The notes: a model not told the origin generated them from the sequence alone. Shown: positions 34,301 through 48,262, numbered from the stretch's first letter. The stretch: 64,000 bases of DNA from Diphasiastrum complanatum (GCA_029204225.1 CM055095.1:58242865-58306864), one strand, 5' to 3'. Numbers and translations: made by a program.

Positions 34301-34510
34301 TGTAACTTAGTAGTTACGTCCCTCATGTCTATAGTGAGTTTAGGATGTCCCAAACATCTCTTGATGTTTTAGCTTCAGCTATGTGTCCAATCTGTATATC
34401 TGATATATTGAGAATAATAAACGCGAAAGCTTTACCGTCCTTCGATTTCCACTTTGAGTCATTGGACTTAATTAGCGCTGGTAGCGGCACTATGAGCGCA
34501 TGTGCTATTC
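31396..34510 (-). pseudogene. Ty1/copia polyprotein E lodged in the ParB-MTase gene
   Basis: Minus-strand order: gag (W-K-S-K-D-G-K-A-F near 34440), zinc knuckle (C-R-Y-C-K-R-N-N-H-E near 33880), protease (D-S-G-A-T-Q-H near 33700), integrase zinc domain and core (D-I-C-G-P-M near 33115; R-S-D-N-E near 32940), RT (V-D-C-K-W-N-F-K-V near 32040; Y-V-D-D-T-L-L near 31590), ending at L-G-I-Q-I-Q-R-D near 31425. RNase H and both LTRs are absent. Plus-strand methyltransferase-gene sequence lies immediately on both sides, so it interrupts that gene. Stops and frameshifts disable it. Confidence 0.9.
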
Positions 34511-34511
34511 G

Positions 34512-34784
34512 CGGCATGTTGTTGCACTAGATTTAGATTGTAATTTAGTTGATTTTGTAAAAATGAGATTGAAATATCTTTCAGTTTTTCCAAATGAACT
34601 GGCTGAAGTAGAAAAGAGTTTGGACGAGTTTGTCAATGTCCTAGTTCAGGATTATATTGTGGTTACAGTTGTTGAGAAAATTGTGGAAGAGGTGACACTT
34701 GACACTACAGTGCTCCTCAAAAAAAAGAGAAAGACGCAAATGATATTGATGATTTTTGGACAAAATAAATTCTCTTTTATTTAA
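34512..34784 (+). pseudogene. ParB-MTase gene copy 1, C-terminal end
   Basis: The plus frame reads R-H-V-V-A-L-D-L-D-C-N-L-V-D-F-V-K-M-R-L, collinear with G-G-H-V-A-T-I-E-L-D-E-S-L-V-N-F-V at 52840-52900 in copy 2, which follows the F-S-G-S-G motif I. An acidic stretch and a lysine-rich end (K-K-K-R-K) follow, then a stop at 34784. Motif IV and motif I themselves are missing from copy 1, lost at the copia junction. Confidence 0.7.
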
Positions 34785-35147
34785 GAAAACAATTGCGTTT
34801 ATATTTCTTGAAATATTGTGTATTGAAATATTTTCAATTAATTTAATATTTTTAAATTTGTTTGTATTAAAAAAAATATTTAGCAGTTTTTTAATGATTT
34901 AAAATTAAGAATTTCAAATATTTTAAAAACTTTAACATTAATAATCATTAGTAAAACTAAAATTACAATGAGCTATTAGGTTTTTAGTATTCTAGTTTTT
35001 CTTTGTGTTTTTATAATAATTTATTGGAAATAATTTCATGTGCTCTCCTTGTTCCATTCGGGCACTACTTAGCTTTGACTTCATAAACATGATTCTTGAC
35101 GGATTTGCAATCATTTAATGTTTAATATATAATAAACACAGATAGGT
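34785..35147. other. A+T-rich, no feature recognised
   Basis: Very A+T-rich sequence after the methyltransferase stop, perhaps its 3' UTR and flank. Confidence 0.4.
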
Positions 35148-35865
35148 ATTTGAAACATAGATGCATCGAATCGCGATTCGCTGGGTCTGCGAGTCCCGAT
35201 TCGCGACCCAGAATCGCAAAAACAGAAAACAAAACAAAAAAATTGAAAAAATTGCTTATGGCTGAAATGTTTTTAGGGGATCAATGGTCAAACCAGCGTT
35301 TTGCCTCTCAGAAGTGCAGTAGATGAGGCACAAACAGATTTTATTTTCAGTAGCTATCCGGTTGTCATTTGCTCTGGTTTTTAGTAAATGTTAATGCTAC
35401 AGTTTGGACTATCACCTGTATGGATGCTGATCACTTTTGCAATCGTTTCACTGGAGATGTGAGTGCAATGTACATACAATTGGGGGCATAAATATTGAAC
35501 CCTTCTCGGCGTGCATTTGGACCACATTTTTATCTACAGGGGAGCGGTAGCCCCCCGAGAAACAGGGGGTTCGGGGGGCAATAGCCCCCCGGTGGGAGGT
35601 TTGGGGGGCGGTAGCCCCCCAACGGTAAGGCCTCTTCATGACTTGGCCTTCCAACTCCTTGAGCGAAAACACACTTTTTGGGGTTTCGCATCTGAAACAA
35701 TCAGCAAACTACACAATCATAATGCTCTCGATCAGAGCTTTCATCTGATATCCATATTGCCTAAAAAAATTTCAAAAATAAAAACGATTCTGTGCGATTT
35801 TGAAAAAATCTCGAAACGTGTTTTTGAATCGCGATTCTGAATCGCAGTGCATCTATGATTTGAAA
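35148..35865. mobile_element. hAT-like MITE, 702 bp, 8-bp TSD
   Basis: 35156-35857 starts CATAGATGCA and ends with its complement TGCATCTATG. The inner TIR parts share CGCGATTC/GAATCGCG. ATTTGAAA at 35148-35155 and 35858-35865 is an 8-bp target duplication, the length typical of the hAT superfamily. The centre (35535-35625) has three GGGGGGC-type/GCCCCCC palindromes. No transposase is encoded. Confidence 0.85.
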
Positions 35866-37276
35866 TATAAGTAGAGATTTAAATACTGATTAAAAAATTT
35901 GTCATTATTTAGAACATATTTTTCTTAATACAAAAAATGTAATTTAAAACCTTTAAAAAAACAAAAAAAAATTAAAATTTTTGTTTTAAATGAACAAAAA
36001 GATATTTTTTAAGTTATTCTAGTAGTTGTGTGTCTAATGATTTTATTTTGAATAGTATTATTATTTCATATAAGCTAATTTGTAGTTATTAATAAAAATC
36101 TATTAACAAAAGTTTATTAGCTGGATTAATTTTCTTACAAATTTTTTTAGCATTACAATATCTCTATTTGAAGCATTTTAAATATGGATATTTTAAAATA
36201 AAAAAAAATATGGGTCTCCATGTCATTTCTCTTTTTTTTGGTCATTTTTCGTTTTTTTCGTTCCTTAGCGAAAAATAGGACACACTAGCCAAGTGGCCAG
36301 AATACCTTAGAAATCATTTTGAAGGCACCTTCGTCTTTTTCGCATTTCTGTTGACCGACTTCGCCAATGGATGAGTAACCCTAAAACAGCTGGACAAACA
36401 AATATCCCAAAGGCGGTTGATGGTTACTAACTTTTTGTACATATGCAAAGACTGTCATAAATAGCCTTAAAGGCTTGTAAGATATTTTCTCTCTTGTAAA
36501 TCTCTATATTAACTGAAACAAGCTATGTAAGTGGTAATCTTTCGAAATTCTCTTTTAAGCAGAGTTATCTGTAGCCAGTGTTATCACGTTCAGCAAGCTG
36601 AAGTTATTGCTTCAAGCCATTGTACTCATTGTTGGTATTTTTATCAGAGTGCAATTTTGTCTCACCACTGCGTCGTTCATTTGCGCAAACTGTATGAATT
36701 CTTCTACTTGAATATTTTTGCTGCTAAATGTTGCATTTCCGTTCCTACACGCCTACGCTCTGAGCAACCGAGCCTCCGCTGCACTCACGACCACCGTTTT
36801 GCGACATATGTAGGTGAAGGTCTGATTCTCATCATCCCAATCATTTGATGAATTGTTGAGACAATGGTTTGAAGGTGGTTGAAACTACTTTGCCCACATA
36901 TTGTTTTGAAGCTATTTCTCTCTTATCCAGCTTTCTACTTCTCATCCCTTTGGTGTTAGTTGCATCATGGAGAATAGATTAGGTTTTGACGATAAGTAGA
37001 CTAGTTTCATTCTCATGCAAGAAGGCCATTAAGCAATAAGATTTAGAATGATGAAAATGGTGAAGTTGACTTTGAAAGTCACTAAGTCCTCAAAATAATC
37101 TATCAAATAGTGCACATAGTAGTCTAGATGGTTAATAGATTTATAGTGTCTATTTCCTTGCTAATATTTTCTCTTTCAAGATGTTGAACTTTGACACCCA
37201 CTTTCACCTCTTGATAGTTTTAGAGAACTTCATCCTTGAACACACTTTTCTCATTAGATTGATCCCATACTACACC
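35866..37276. other. No gene recognised
   Basis: A+T-rich to about 36220, then a patch with GCGAAAAA and CACCTTCG words like those in the hairpin units at 28.2 kb. A 105-codon plus frame at 36531-36848 is unrecognised. Confidence 0.35.
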
Positions 37277-37805
37277 CTATTATACTCACCCACAAATATT
37301 TCAAACCCTTGTCTCATTTAAATCAAATTTACAAAAAGAATACAAAGAGTGAAAGACTTGGGTGGCAATTTCACAAATTTTGAAATTTGTTTTCAAGCTT
37401 TATGGTTTACCACAAGTCATAATATTCGACAAAAATGTGAAATTTATGTGCAACTTTTGACATAAGCCCTTTAATAGTGTGATGACCAAGTGAAATCCTA
37501 GTACGACCTATCATATCCACAAACATATGATCAATATAAAATTGTTAATTAATGGCTTGAGGAGTGCCTAAGAAATTTTTGCAATAGTCAAGAGAAATCA
37601 TTTTGTGCATAATTACTCAGTAGTAGAGTTTCGTTAAAACTCAACCGCATGTATATCACTTGAATACAATATATTTAAGGTACTATAAGGATATCATAAA
37701 AAGGTTATCAATTTGACAAAGAGTTCTAAAATCAAATAGTAGAAGAGAACATTGAAATTTGAGATGCAAAAGTTCTGTGAAGGAAACTAGAGCACACCCA
37801 AGTGA
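37277..37805 (+). repeat. Dispersed repeat R1, copy 1
   Basis: About 530 bp, nearly identical to 39474-39996 (small indels and substitutions). Here it is followed directly by R2, which gives the ancestral R1-R2 order. Confidence 0.9.
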
Positions 37806-38450
37806 AATTTACCCCGAGGGTAAATTTAATCCAAAGACAACCATCAAGATTTTGGAACCTATTAAGTATTGAAAGGCGTAGCTTAATTGACAAAAGACAT
37901 AATGCATGGAATGTGTAAGTAATTGCAAGAGAGGCCCCACCCATTGGTGAAGAGGAGCATATTGCCTACATACTTGATGAGCTCATATGATATAAAGGTA
38001 TGTTATGAAAAAATAGTATTTTATCAATAATTTTCAATAAAATGTAGAGGATTGCCTAAGGGTGGTTTCACACTACATGCAAGTTCCTCTGCCTGGCACT
38101 TTCACTTTACCACCCATTTTTTGAATCTTGGCAAGTGAGGTGAAACTTGATGAGCAATGGACCACCCCTATTTCACATTTGGATGGTAAGTGTTAAATGA
38201 ATGGCTACAATATAGTTGGCCCATTTGAATCTTGACATAGATTGGTCGAGTTTATTAAGGTGTTGTGTTTTGAAGTGCAAGTATGAAACTTTTCATGTTA
38301 AAATGTTGAAGGGTGCTCTAAGTTTTTTTTTTCAAGCAATCATCGTTCAACTGGTGAGGTCAAAATTGAAATGCGTTTCATTGAAAGAAATATTGGCAGT
38401 GAAGGACTAAAAAAGACTTTAAATTGCAGGACAACATGCCATGCCAAGGG
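37806..38450 (+). repeat. Dispersed repeat R2, copy 1
   Basis: Begins with a palindrome-like AAATTTACCCCGAGGGTAAA and matches the inverted copy at 51000-51693. It continues past an oligo-T tract to GACAACATGCC, where the two copies diverge. No coding capacity is evident. Confidence 0.88.
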
Positions 38451-39285
<835 letters not shown>

Positions 39286-39352
39286 ATGTTCATGTTTGGT
39301 CCTCACAACTTGGGAGAAAGAAGACTAGACAAGTCATAGGTTGTCTCCACAT

Positions 39353-39388
<36 letters not shown>
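39353..39388. repeat. (CA)n microsatellite
   Basis: About 18 CA repeats, 70 bp after the GA tract. Confidence 0.95.
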
Positions 39389-39393
<5 letters not shown>

Positions 39394-39473
39394 ATAGAGA
39401 GGGATGTGGGTAGGTCCACCCAGAGAAAGAACGAGTCAAACATGTCCTTTTTCATTTATCATTTAAATAGAAT

Positions 39474-39996
39474 GTATTATACTCACCCACAAATATTTCA
39501 AACCCTTGTCTCATTTAAATCAAATTTACAAAAAGAATATAGAGAGTGAAAGAATTGGGTAGCAATTTCACAAATTTTGAAATTTGTTTCCAACCTTCAT
39601 GGTTTACCACGTGTCATAATATTCGACAAAAATGTGAAATTTATTTTGATATAAGCTCTTCAATAATGTGATGACCAAGTTAAATCCTAGGACAACCTAT
39701 CATATCCACAAACATATGGTCAATATAAAATTGTTAATTAATGGCTTGAGGAGTGCTTGAGAAATTTTTGCAATAGTCAAGAGAAATCATTGTGTGCATA
39801 ATTACTCAGTAGTAGAGATTTGTTAAAACCCAACCGCATGCATATCACTTGAATACAATATAGTTAAGGTACTATAAAGATATCATAAAAGGTTATCAAT
39901 TTGACAAAGAGTGCTAAAATCAAATAGTAGAAGAGAACATTGAAATTTGAGATGCAAAAGTTTTGTGAAGGAAACTAGAGCACACCCATTTGAAAT
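39474..39996 (+). repeat. Dispersed repeat R1, copy 2, at inversion breakpoint
   Basis: Matches 37277-37805, but its right end abuts ParB-MTase gene sequence at 39997 instead of R2. Confidence 0.9.
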
Positions 39997-40665
39997 GCAA
40001 AAATCACTAATATAATTAACAAACTTATGTTATTTTTTTTTAACAAATGAAAAATAAATAAAATTCTTGAAATTACCTGTCTAGTACGGAAGGCCAACTG
40101 AAAAAAATTATTACATTTTGTCAAAGAAGAGGCTGGATTATTCTTGTCAAAAGGAAGGCCGGTCTCTTGTGCATAGAGGCACTTCTATGTGGAGTCAAAG
40201 GTACTTCTTGTGAAAGAATCTCACTCTTTGAATGACTGTCATTTTCAGTCTGCAATCTTCATCGATGTTGTGGTCCCAAGCAAGGAGCTTGGCCTCCTCA
40301 ACACTTAGGTCGACAGGAATGATCGCACTAACTTGTTGAAAGGATTGGATGTGCGAATACTCTAGTGAGAGCTCTTTTAGGCCTATAGACCGTAGATTCC
40401 ATCGAGAACAAATTATTTTTAGGAATTTATTAATTAAATATCGAAATCTTCTATTGTATAACAGTCAGCAGGGTCAACAAGAACATTAAAAGGCATAACT
40501 ATAGCTTGGTGGTGATCTTTAAATTTTACTTTTATGTAGATGGGAAAGGTTTGGTTCTCTAACTTCCATGGGCTTTTCACCAGTGTCTGGGTCAGTAGGA
40601 GGCATGTCACAATATTCAATATCTAAAATGAATGAGTTTCTTTTACTTTTTGCTTTTCATGAATT
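39997..40665 (-). pseudogene. ParB-like/DNA methyltransferase gene, copy 3 (5' half)
   Basis: On the minus strand: D-I-E-Y-C-D-M-P near 40610, K-F-K-D-H-H-Q-A-I-V-M-P-F near 40510, V-E-E-A-K-L-L-A-W-D-H-N (about 40300-40265) and V-I-Q-R-V-R-F-F-H-K-K. This is collinear with exon 2 of copy 1. The exon ends at 40077 with CAG|GTAATT, the same splice site as copy 1 but with the glutamine codon intact, and about 80 bp of intron follows to 39997. Frameshifts occur near 40560 and 40420. The gene is cut at both ends: by copia fragment F above 40670 and by the inversion breakpoint at 39997. Its 3' half lies at 51694. Confidence 0.72.
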
Positions 40666-40672
40666 AAAGATC

Positions 40673-41480
40673 TCATTTTAGCCACATCTCAGCTGGCTGA
40701 ATCAAGTAGTGGCGGCCCCCCAAGCTCTTGAAGTTTAGATGCCCCAGTTGTTTATGACACACGTCACTTTGAGATATTGATGTTGATGCCAATGCATTGC
40801 ACTTTGTAACTACAACATTCAACTTGTACAACCCACAAGTTTTGTCACAAAAACCATCAGCAATTACGTTCTCTGTTTCACATCCTTGATTATCATCTTC
40901 CACATTCAACTTCTTTGGATGCTTGTTGTACTTCTGCTTCCCTTTGGCTAGCATTGCTTGATCTTCTGATGAGAGTTGTCGAGATTTCACCACATCTCAC
41001 CTCTGTAGGATGCCATGAAGATCCTTGAATGTAGGTAGTCTCTCTCGCCACTTATGAACATTTGGAAATTTTTAGATAGACCATCTATTGCCATGTGAAC
41101 TAGCTCTATGTCCCTTATAGGTTCACCAAAGCGGTCAACTGGTCTCGCAGCTCCTTAATTCAAGTGAAATAGGAATTTATTGTTCATTTTCCTCCATGCA
41201 AAAGCCTATCAATTTGTTTCTCAAAAGCATCATTTGTGAGGGATTTTCCATTTGAAACTGTGTTCTGAGTGCCTCCCAAGTGCCTCTTGCAGTCGTAGCT
41301 TCATTGATATGGGCAATGACGTGGTATACTCTTCATTTTGAATTTCCAAATGCTATAATTGGACACCCCGTCCAATTTACAGGCTTCTCCAAGCACGAAT
41401 TCTCCCAATCCTGCCATTTGGCTAAAAAGTGCTCCTATAATGCATGAGATGTAATAACTTCTCTTCATGCTCATTCCAAA
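40673..41480 (-). pseudogene. Ty1/copia gag/pre-integrase fragment F
   Basis: Minus-strand: gag (M-M-L-L-R-N-K-L-I-G-F near 41220; L-V-H-M-A-I-D-G-L-S near 41100), then G-L-Y-K-L-N-V-V-V and C-H-K-Q-L-G-H-L-N near 40840-40730, the gag-pre-integrase motif. The protease is missing or unreadable. It ends against the ParB-like fragment at about 40670. No LTR. Confidence 0.8.
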
Positions 41481-43211
<1,731 letters not shown>

Positions 43212-43677
43212 CATTGAGTAGATATTGATTTTTCTACATTGGCAGGATTGGTAGAGTTGATCTATTTCTAACCAAAGATTAGGTTATGGAATTGGATCTT
43301 AAATGATATGAGATTCTTCACAATATGGACACATGTCATATCACTTCTAGTTGAGATTGAACTTGCGACTCTCTAGTAAACATAAGAAGCTAGAATGGGT
43401 GCGAATTTTGAGAATGGACTACTTGAGACATCAATGTAGATGTCGCGATTCATTGATTTGTTTCTCCTAAAACACTATTTTGGACCAACTTCGGCGACCT
43501 TTATCTTGATGTCAATTCATTTCTTTTGACCCAAATCAGATCCCAAAATTGTATTTGAATGTTGGCTAGTATACAAAATAGACAGCTCGCCAAATGGAGT
43601 CCGGTTAGTCAAAATGGAGCCTACTCATTTGTAGTAACAAAGTAGGTAATATGAAAGCCCTAATCACAAACTATATG
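43212..43677. other. No feature recognised
   Basis: Unassigned sequence between the tandem duplication and the SINE. Confidence 0.4.
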
Positions 43678-43799
43678 TCGTATCTAATGTGTTTTTTTCT
43701 CGGACACTACTCATGTGTGAGTGGTGTTTGAACTTGTGTGGTCAATCCCACAACAAGAACCCTTTACTACCGCACCACACAAGGTCAGATCGTATCTAA
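43678..43799 (-). mobile_element. Short tRNA-derived SINE with 10-bp TSD
   Basis: A 102-bp body (43688-43789) is flanked by TCGTATCTAA at 43678-43687 and 43790-43799. On the minus strand it starts TCTGACCTTGTGTGGTGCGG. It has an A-box-like GGTGCGGTAGTAAAGGG and a B-box-like AGTTCAAACACC, then GTAGTGTCCGAG, and ends in an A-rich tail before the target duplication. The layout recalls plant Au-type SINEs; the family assignment is from memory. Confidence 0.75.
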
Positions 43800-43961
43800 C
43801 GCCTTTGAGCAAATTGGCCTATAATGACATAGTTACTAGTCCTACAAATTTGTGATTGTCCTAGTAACTTGCAACAATCGTCTTTTTGGAAAAACCATAC
43901 TCCCTTATAGAGAATTTTAGTTATGATGCTAGGTTTAGGCATAAAGTCATTGAAATATAGT

Positions 43962-44044
<83 letters not shown>

Positions 44045-45103
44045 GTTTGTGTTTTAGTTATGGTGCTAGGTTCAAACATACAATCTCTCAAGCAATTTTG
44101 AAGGTCAACTTCAAGACGTTATTTTGGATCGTCCCATGATTGTTCTAATCCAAGTAGTATTTTTTAAAATCATTTGTTTGTTTGTGGAGTGTGTGATTGA
44201 TGAAAGTGGTGGTAGCCATAAAAGGAAAGACTCCCAAGTTATGAAGTGTAGTTTGGACCACAAGACATGAGAGAGATTAGCTATGGATCATTAAAGGGAT
44301 GTGCAGGTGTTTTTGCCAACGAAATGTGGCCTTGTAACCAACAAAAATGCACCCATGAGAAAACGTTCTTTGCTTTGGCCAAGAAAATGAGCTTTTATAG
44401 AGACAAAGAAATGGTGCTCTCATGTAAGCTGTAGCTTAAGAATGTGCCTTGTGCACCTTTGCTTTGCTGAGAAAAAAGTGCGGAGATGTGGGTGGCTTCT
44501 TGTGGCCGTGAAAAATGCCCTGCTGTTGGCTGTGAAATGTGAGAGAGTTGTCAGAGACGCATTTGTGAAAAGAAACTCTGGAAAGTGCAACCTACTCCCC
44601 TGAAAAATTGCCATCTTCTCTACTTCAAAATAATGACTAGCCTCTCATAGAAAAATCCGTCTTAATGCCAGTCATCAGAAATTTGTCAAGTAAACATAGC
44701 AGAAAAGGAGCTGAAAAAATGTCACCTTGCTGCCAACAACAGGCAGTCGCCCATTTCATGATGCCCTACCAGAAAGGATGCATGGGCCATGGCCTTGTTT
44801 CTGAAAGTCAAAATGCTCAAAAAAGGTGCTCTTGACAGCAGTGACCGATAGCCCTTTGACTCTTATCCATAGAAAACGGAGAATGTCAGATCAGAAGGTG
44901 GTGTCTGTTGTCAATAAGTCCAGCGAAAAAGAAAATCACAGCCTACAAAAATGAATACTATGATTTATAAGATCAGGATTCCCACAGACAGCCATGTGAA
45001 AAGAGACAAGAAGCTTCTAAAACACGGATTTTTATCTCATTACTACCTTTCTTGAAACTAGAATAACTTCATAATCAAGCATGAGCAAATACTCAAATAG
45101 TAC
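43800..45103. other. No gene; microsatellite at 43967-44038
   Basis: Contains (GT)n then (GA)n at about 43967-44038. A 64-codon minus frame (44420-44614) is not credible. Nothing else recognised. Confidence 0.45.
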
Positions 45104-45210
45104 TATGTATCGTTCATAAGGAGGTGCGCTACAGCGTGTAGCAAGATGAGCTGTGGGGCGGCGAATCTAGCTACAAGGCTGTAGCGCACCATCGGATGAA
45201 CAATACATGA
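45104..45210. repeat. Small foldback element, about 107 bp
   Basis: TATGTATCGTTCAT...GGTGCGCTACAGC at the left pairs with GCTGTAGCGCACC...ATGAACAATACAT at the right. The arms are about 33 bp around a roughly 40-bp loop. It is a MITE or hairpin candidate. Confidence 0.7.
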
Positions 45211-47600
45211 CGTAGCATTTGGAGATGGACGGTTCAGATGAAATTTGGCTGCAAGCCTTTAGTGTGGCTCAAAATCTAGCTGTTCTTAACCAATCGTATG
45301 ATGCCACATGTCCGATATCAGTGCTCACAAATGCTACGGAAGATAATGGGATGAAGAATATACATCAACTCCCCTACAAAAAGTTCTAACCAATCAAAGA
45401 TCTACATCACCACAACCTAGCATTGAATCTCCCTATCAAGTAGAATGAACAAGACAGATTTTTCTCAAGGCATGATGATGGCTAAAGAATCGCATGGCTT
45501 TCCATGCAACATATTCACCAAGGCATGGTGACTTTTTTCAACATCAAAGGACGAAGAACATGTGAGTAGGTTTGCAGATTTATGAGAAATTAGGTGATGG
45601 AGAGAAGAGGTGACCCATTCAGCCAAGTGAAAGCATGGCAAAGTGCTTGGGTGAAAAGGTTACATGGAAAGAGCCTCTGAGGGCTCTATAGAGGCATAAT
45701 TAGGGGTGTAGGGAAGCATGTGCACCCACTTATAGTGGTCCTCCTCTCGAGGTTGCTAGTTGCAAGAAGTCTTGGTTGATTTGACTTAGTTCTGACTTTG
45801 AAGTTGTCAGGATTGACGAAGGTGATTACGCATTACAAACACAAATTCGAATGATTGTTTGTTGCGAAAATAAAAGTCAGACAGTTCATACATTGTCAAA
45901 TCTATTAAGAGTAGTCAGATAGAACGATAAAAAATAGTAGAGCATGCACACTGATATTATCCTAAACTCAATAAGACAATTAATTGATTTAGAAAAAAAA
46001 GAATACAAGTTAGGTGATGTGGAGAGCACAAGCCAATTGCGGTAGTAACCATGTGCTTGAAGCTAACCCTTAGTTCTGTAATGGCTACGATGATTTGAAG
46101 ACCGTTTGATGGCTTATTCGTACTCTTTGTCTGAATTTGATTGATGCGAAAACATCTACTGTGTCTAATGATCGATTCACAATTCTTGATAGCTTGGATA
46201 TATGATCCCAAAGATTAGAATAATCGATCTCTATTTATCTCTCAGTTTCCAATTATTGTACATGTGTGCAAATATATACAAAGCATGAAAGACATTGAGC
46301 TTATTCTATTTGATGTGGATCTTGGAGACAGTCATGGCTGTCACTATCGGAATAGGTGGTGACCATAGTTGTTCTCATTGTTGAAGCAGTTGCACAGTCT
46401 CAGGAACAACTAGTATACATGACTAGCTTTATTTTCAATGGTACCATGTCAGCAATTGAATTCAACGATTTGTCCATTTGAATCAGAGTCGACATGCTAC
46501 ATTGTTCTTTTGAACTTTGATTTATTATGTTGGATTTGCAAATTGTCAAGATTGAGGTTACTTGGAGTGCAAGAAATCAGAATGTATTTTCAAAAGAGCA
46601 AAGATCAATGCTTGCATGGACTATCTCTCATATGTTCGTAATTATATATGTATTAATGAAAATTTCACCTGCTAGCATGAGATAATGTGAAATAGCTACA
46701 TTTCTATAAATTGAGTGGTTAAGGTCTTGCCAAGAAGCACCTATTAGAATTTTGACCCTCTAAAGGCTAGGCTCTCAAACCGTGTCTCTTCACTTTATGC
46801 ATACATATCTTGCTAATAAACGTAGGTGTCTTTTTGACTTAAAATTTTATATGATGCATCTTTTCCTTCCTTTTTCCCCTCAAAGCTCTATTTTTTCAAT
46901 AGTATAGTTACTATGGTTACATCAAGGAAATAAAACAACAACATTAGTGGTCAATTATGTTGAAAGTCACTTTTGGGAATGTGAAATGAGAGAATATATG
47001 GTGCCACATGGAATCGTTTTGCAGAGTTCCAACTGGCAACATCACTCACATGTAACTAATATAAATCAGAGGAAATTTGCATTGTTGATCTCTCCCCTTC
47101 ACCCAAATGCATATTAAAAGTGTTTCGTATGTTAGCCACAAACCACACTCAAATCTTAGTCCACATATGGACATGACATATTTTATGTTGGTTGTGGCGT
47201 TGTGGATATTTCTACTATTCAACCCATGCAAGAGATAAAAACAAGGATACTTAAAAGATTGGCAAGGCATTTGTTTTGTGCATTGGAAAATTAAAAAAAA
47301 AAATCTTGCAATTTTGAAGGATAATAAAAAGGCATAGAGCAATTAAAACTCATCTAAAAGAGACACGTCAACTTTGAGAGAATCATCATGATAGCCATAG
47401 TGTGGCAAAGCTAGAATTCCATGCTGTTCAAATGTTGGGAGTCTTTATGAAGAAAGATTGTGCAAGGTTTGTACATTCTAAGTTCAATTGTCATTGTAAA
47501 ATGAAAATAATAATGAAGGACTCAAAAAAGAAAATATATTTGTGTGTTCAAACTCAAAGTCACTAATAAGTGGAGACACAAGCTTTGAGCAACTAGTCAC
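45211..47600. other. No gene recognised
   Basis: 2.4 kb without a supportable coding region, RNA gene or clear repeat. Small open frames look random. Confidence 0.4.
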
Positions 47601-47639
47601 TCACAATAGGTTATCTCTTAGCTTCATGACTTCAAAGCA

Positions 47640-47905
47640 AAAGTTTTGGCATGGGTGACATGATCTATAATCTATTGTAATTGAGTAGCTTAGAGCTCAC
47701 AATTTAGCAAAGGAAAGCCTTACATATAACAACAAAACTCTCAAAGCTAAAATTCTGACATAGGTGACACGATCTATTATCATTAAGTAGCTTAGAGCTT
47801 ACAATTCAGCAAAAGAAAGCTTTACTTGCAATATAAGAACAAATTAGCTCTCTGATATGCTGAAATTAAGTAGCTTAGAGCTTGCAATTTAGCAAAAGAA
47901 AACTT
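47640..47905. repeat. Three-copy degenerate tandem repeat
   Basis: The core GAGTAGCTTAGAGCTCACAA-TTTAGCAAA recurs at about 47683, 47783 and 47868. The first two copies share a longer unit of about 100 bp including GGTGACATGATCTAT. Confidence 0.75.
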
Positions 47906-48175
47906 ACCGACATCATAACACCAATATACTAAGAGCTGTGTTCTAGACGCCTCTCTTAAAGGTAATGGTGGGAGAGGGTGTGGGCCTAAGATATAGTCCG
48001 GCACGTACCAGGTTGGTACACGCGCCGCAGCGGTGCCACCCGTGTATTAACCCCGTTTCCACTTCCAAATCCTCGCCATTCTACTATCCTGTGTTGACAA
48101 TTCCATTCATGTGCCATAGATATATATTTGTATATATATTATATGATCTGGGTGCGGTCTGATGAGAACAACTAC

Positions 48176-48262
48176 TGCCCATCTTTGCTGAGATGCCATG
48201 ATCGCAAGGAAGGATCCGATCGGCTGCCCATCTTTGCTAAGATGCCGGGATCGCAAAGGAAA
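48176..48262. repeat. Short direct repeat, about 38 bp twice
   Basis: TGCCCATCTTTGCTGAGATG and the following bases to GATCGCAAGGAA recur 46 bp later with a few changes. Confidence 0.7.

Noticed and set aside
35448-35840. Gly-rich open frames on both strands
   Set aside because: They lie inside the hAT-like MITE and come from its GGGGGG/CCCCCC palindromes.
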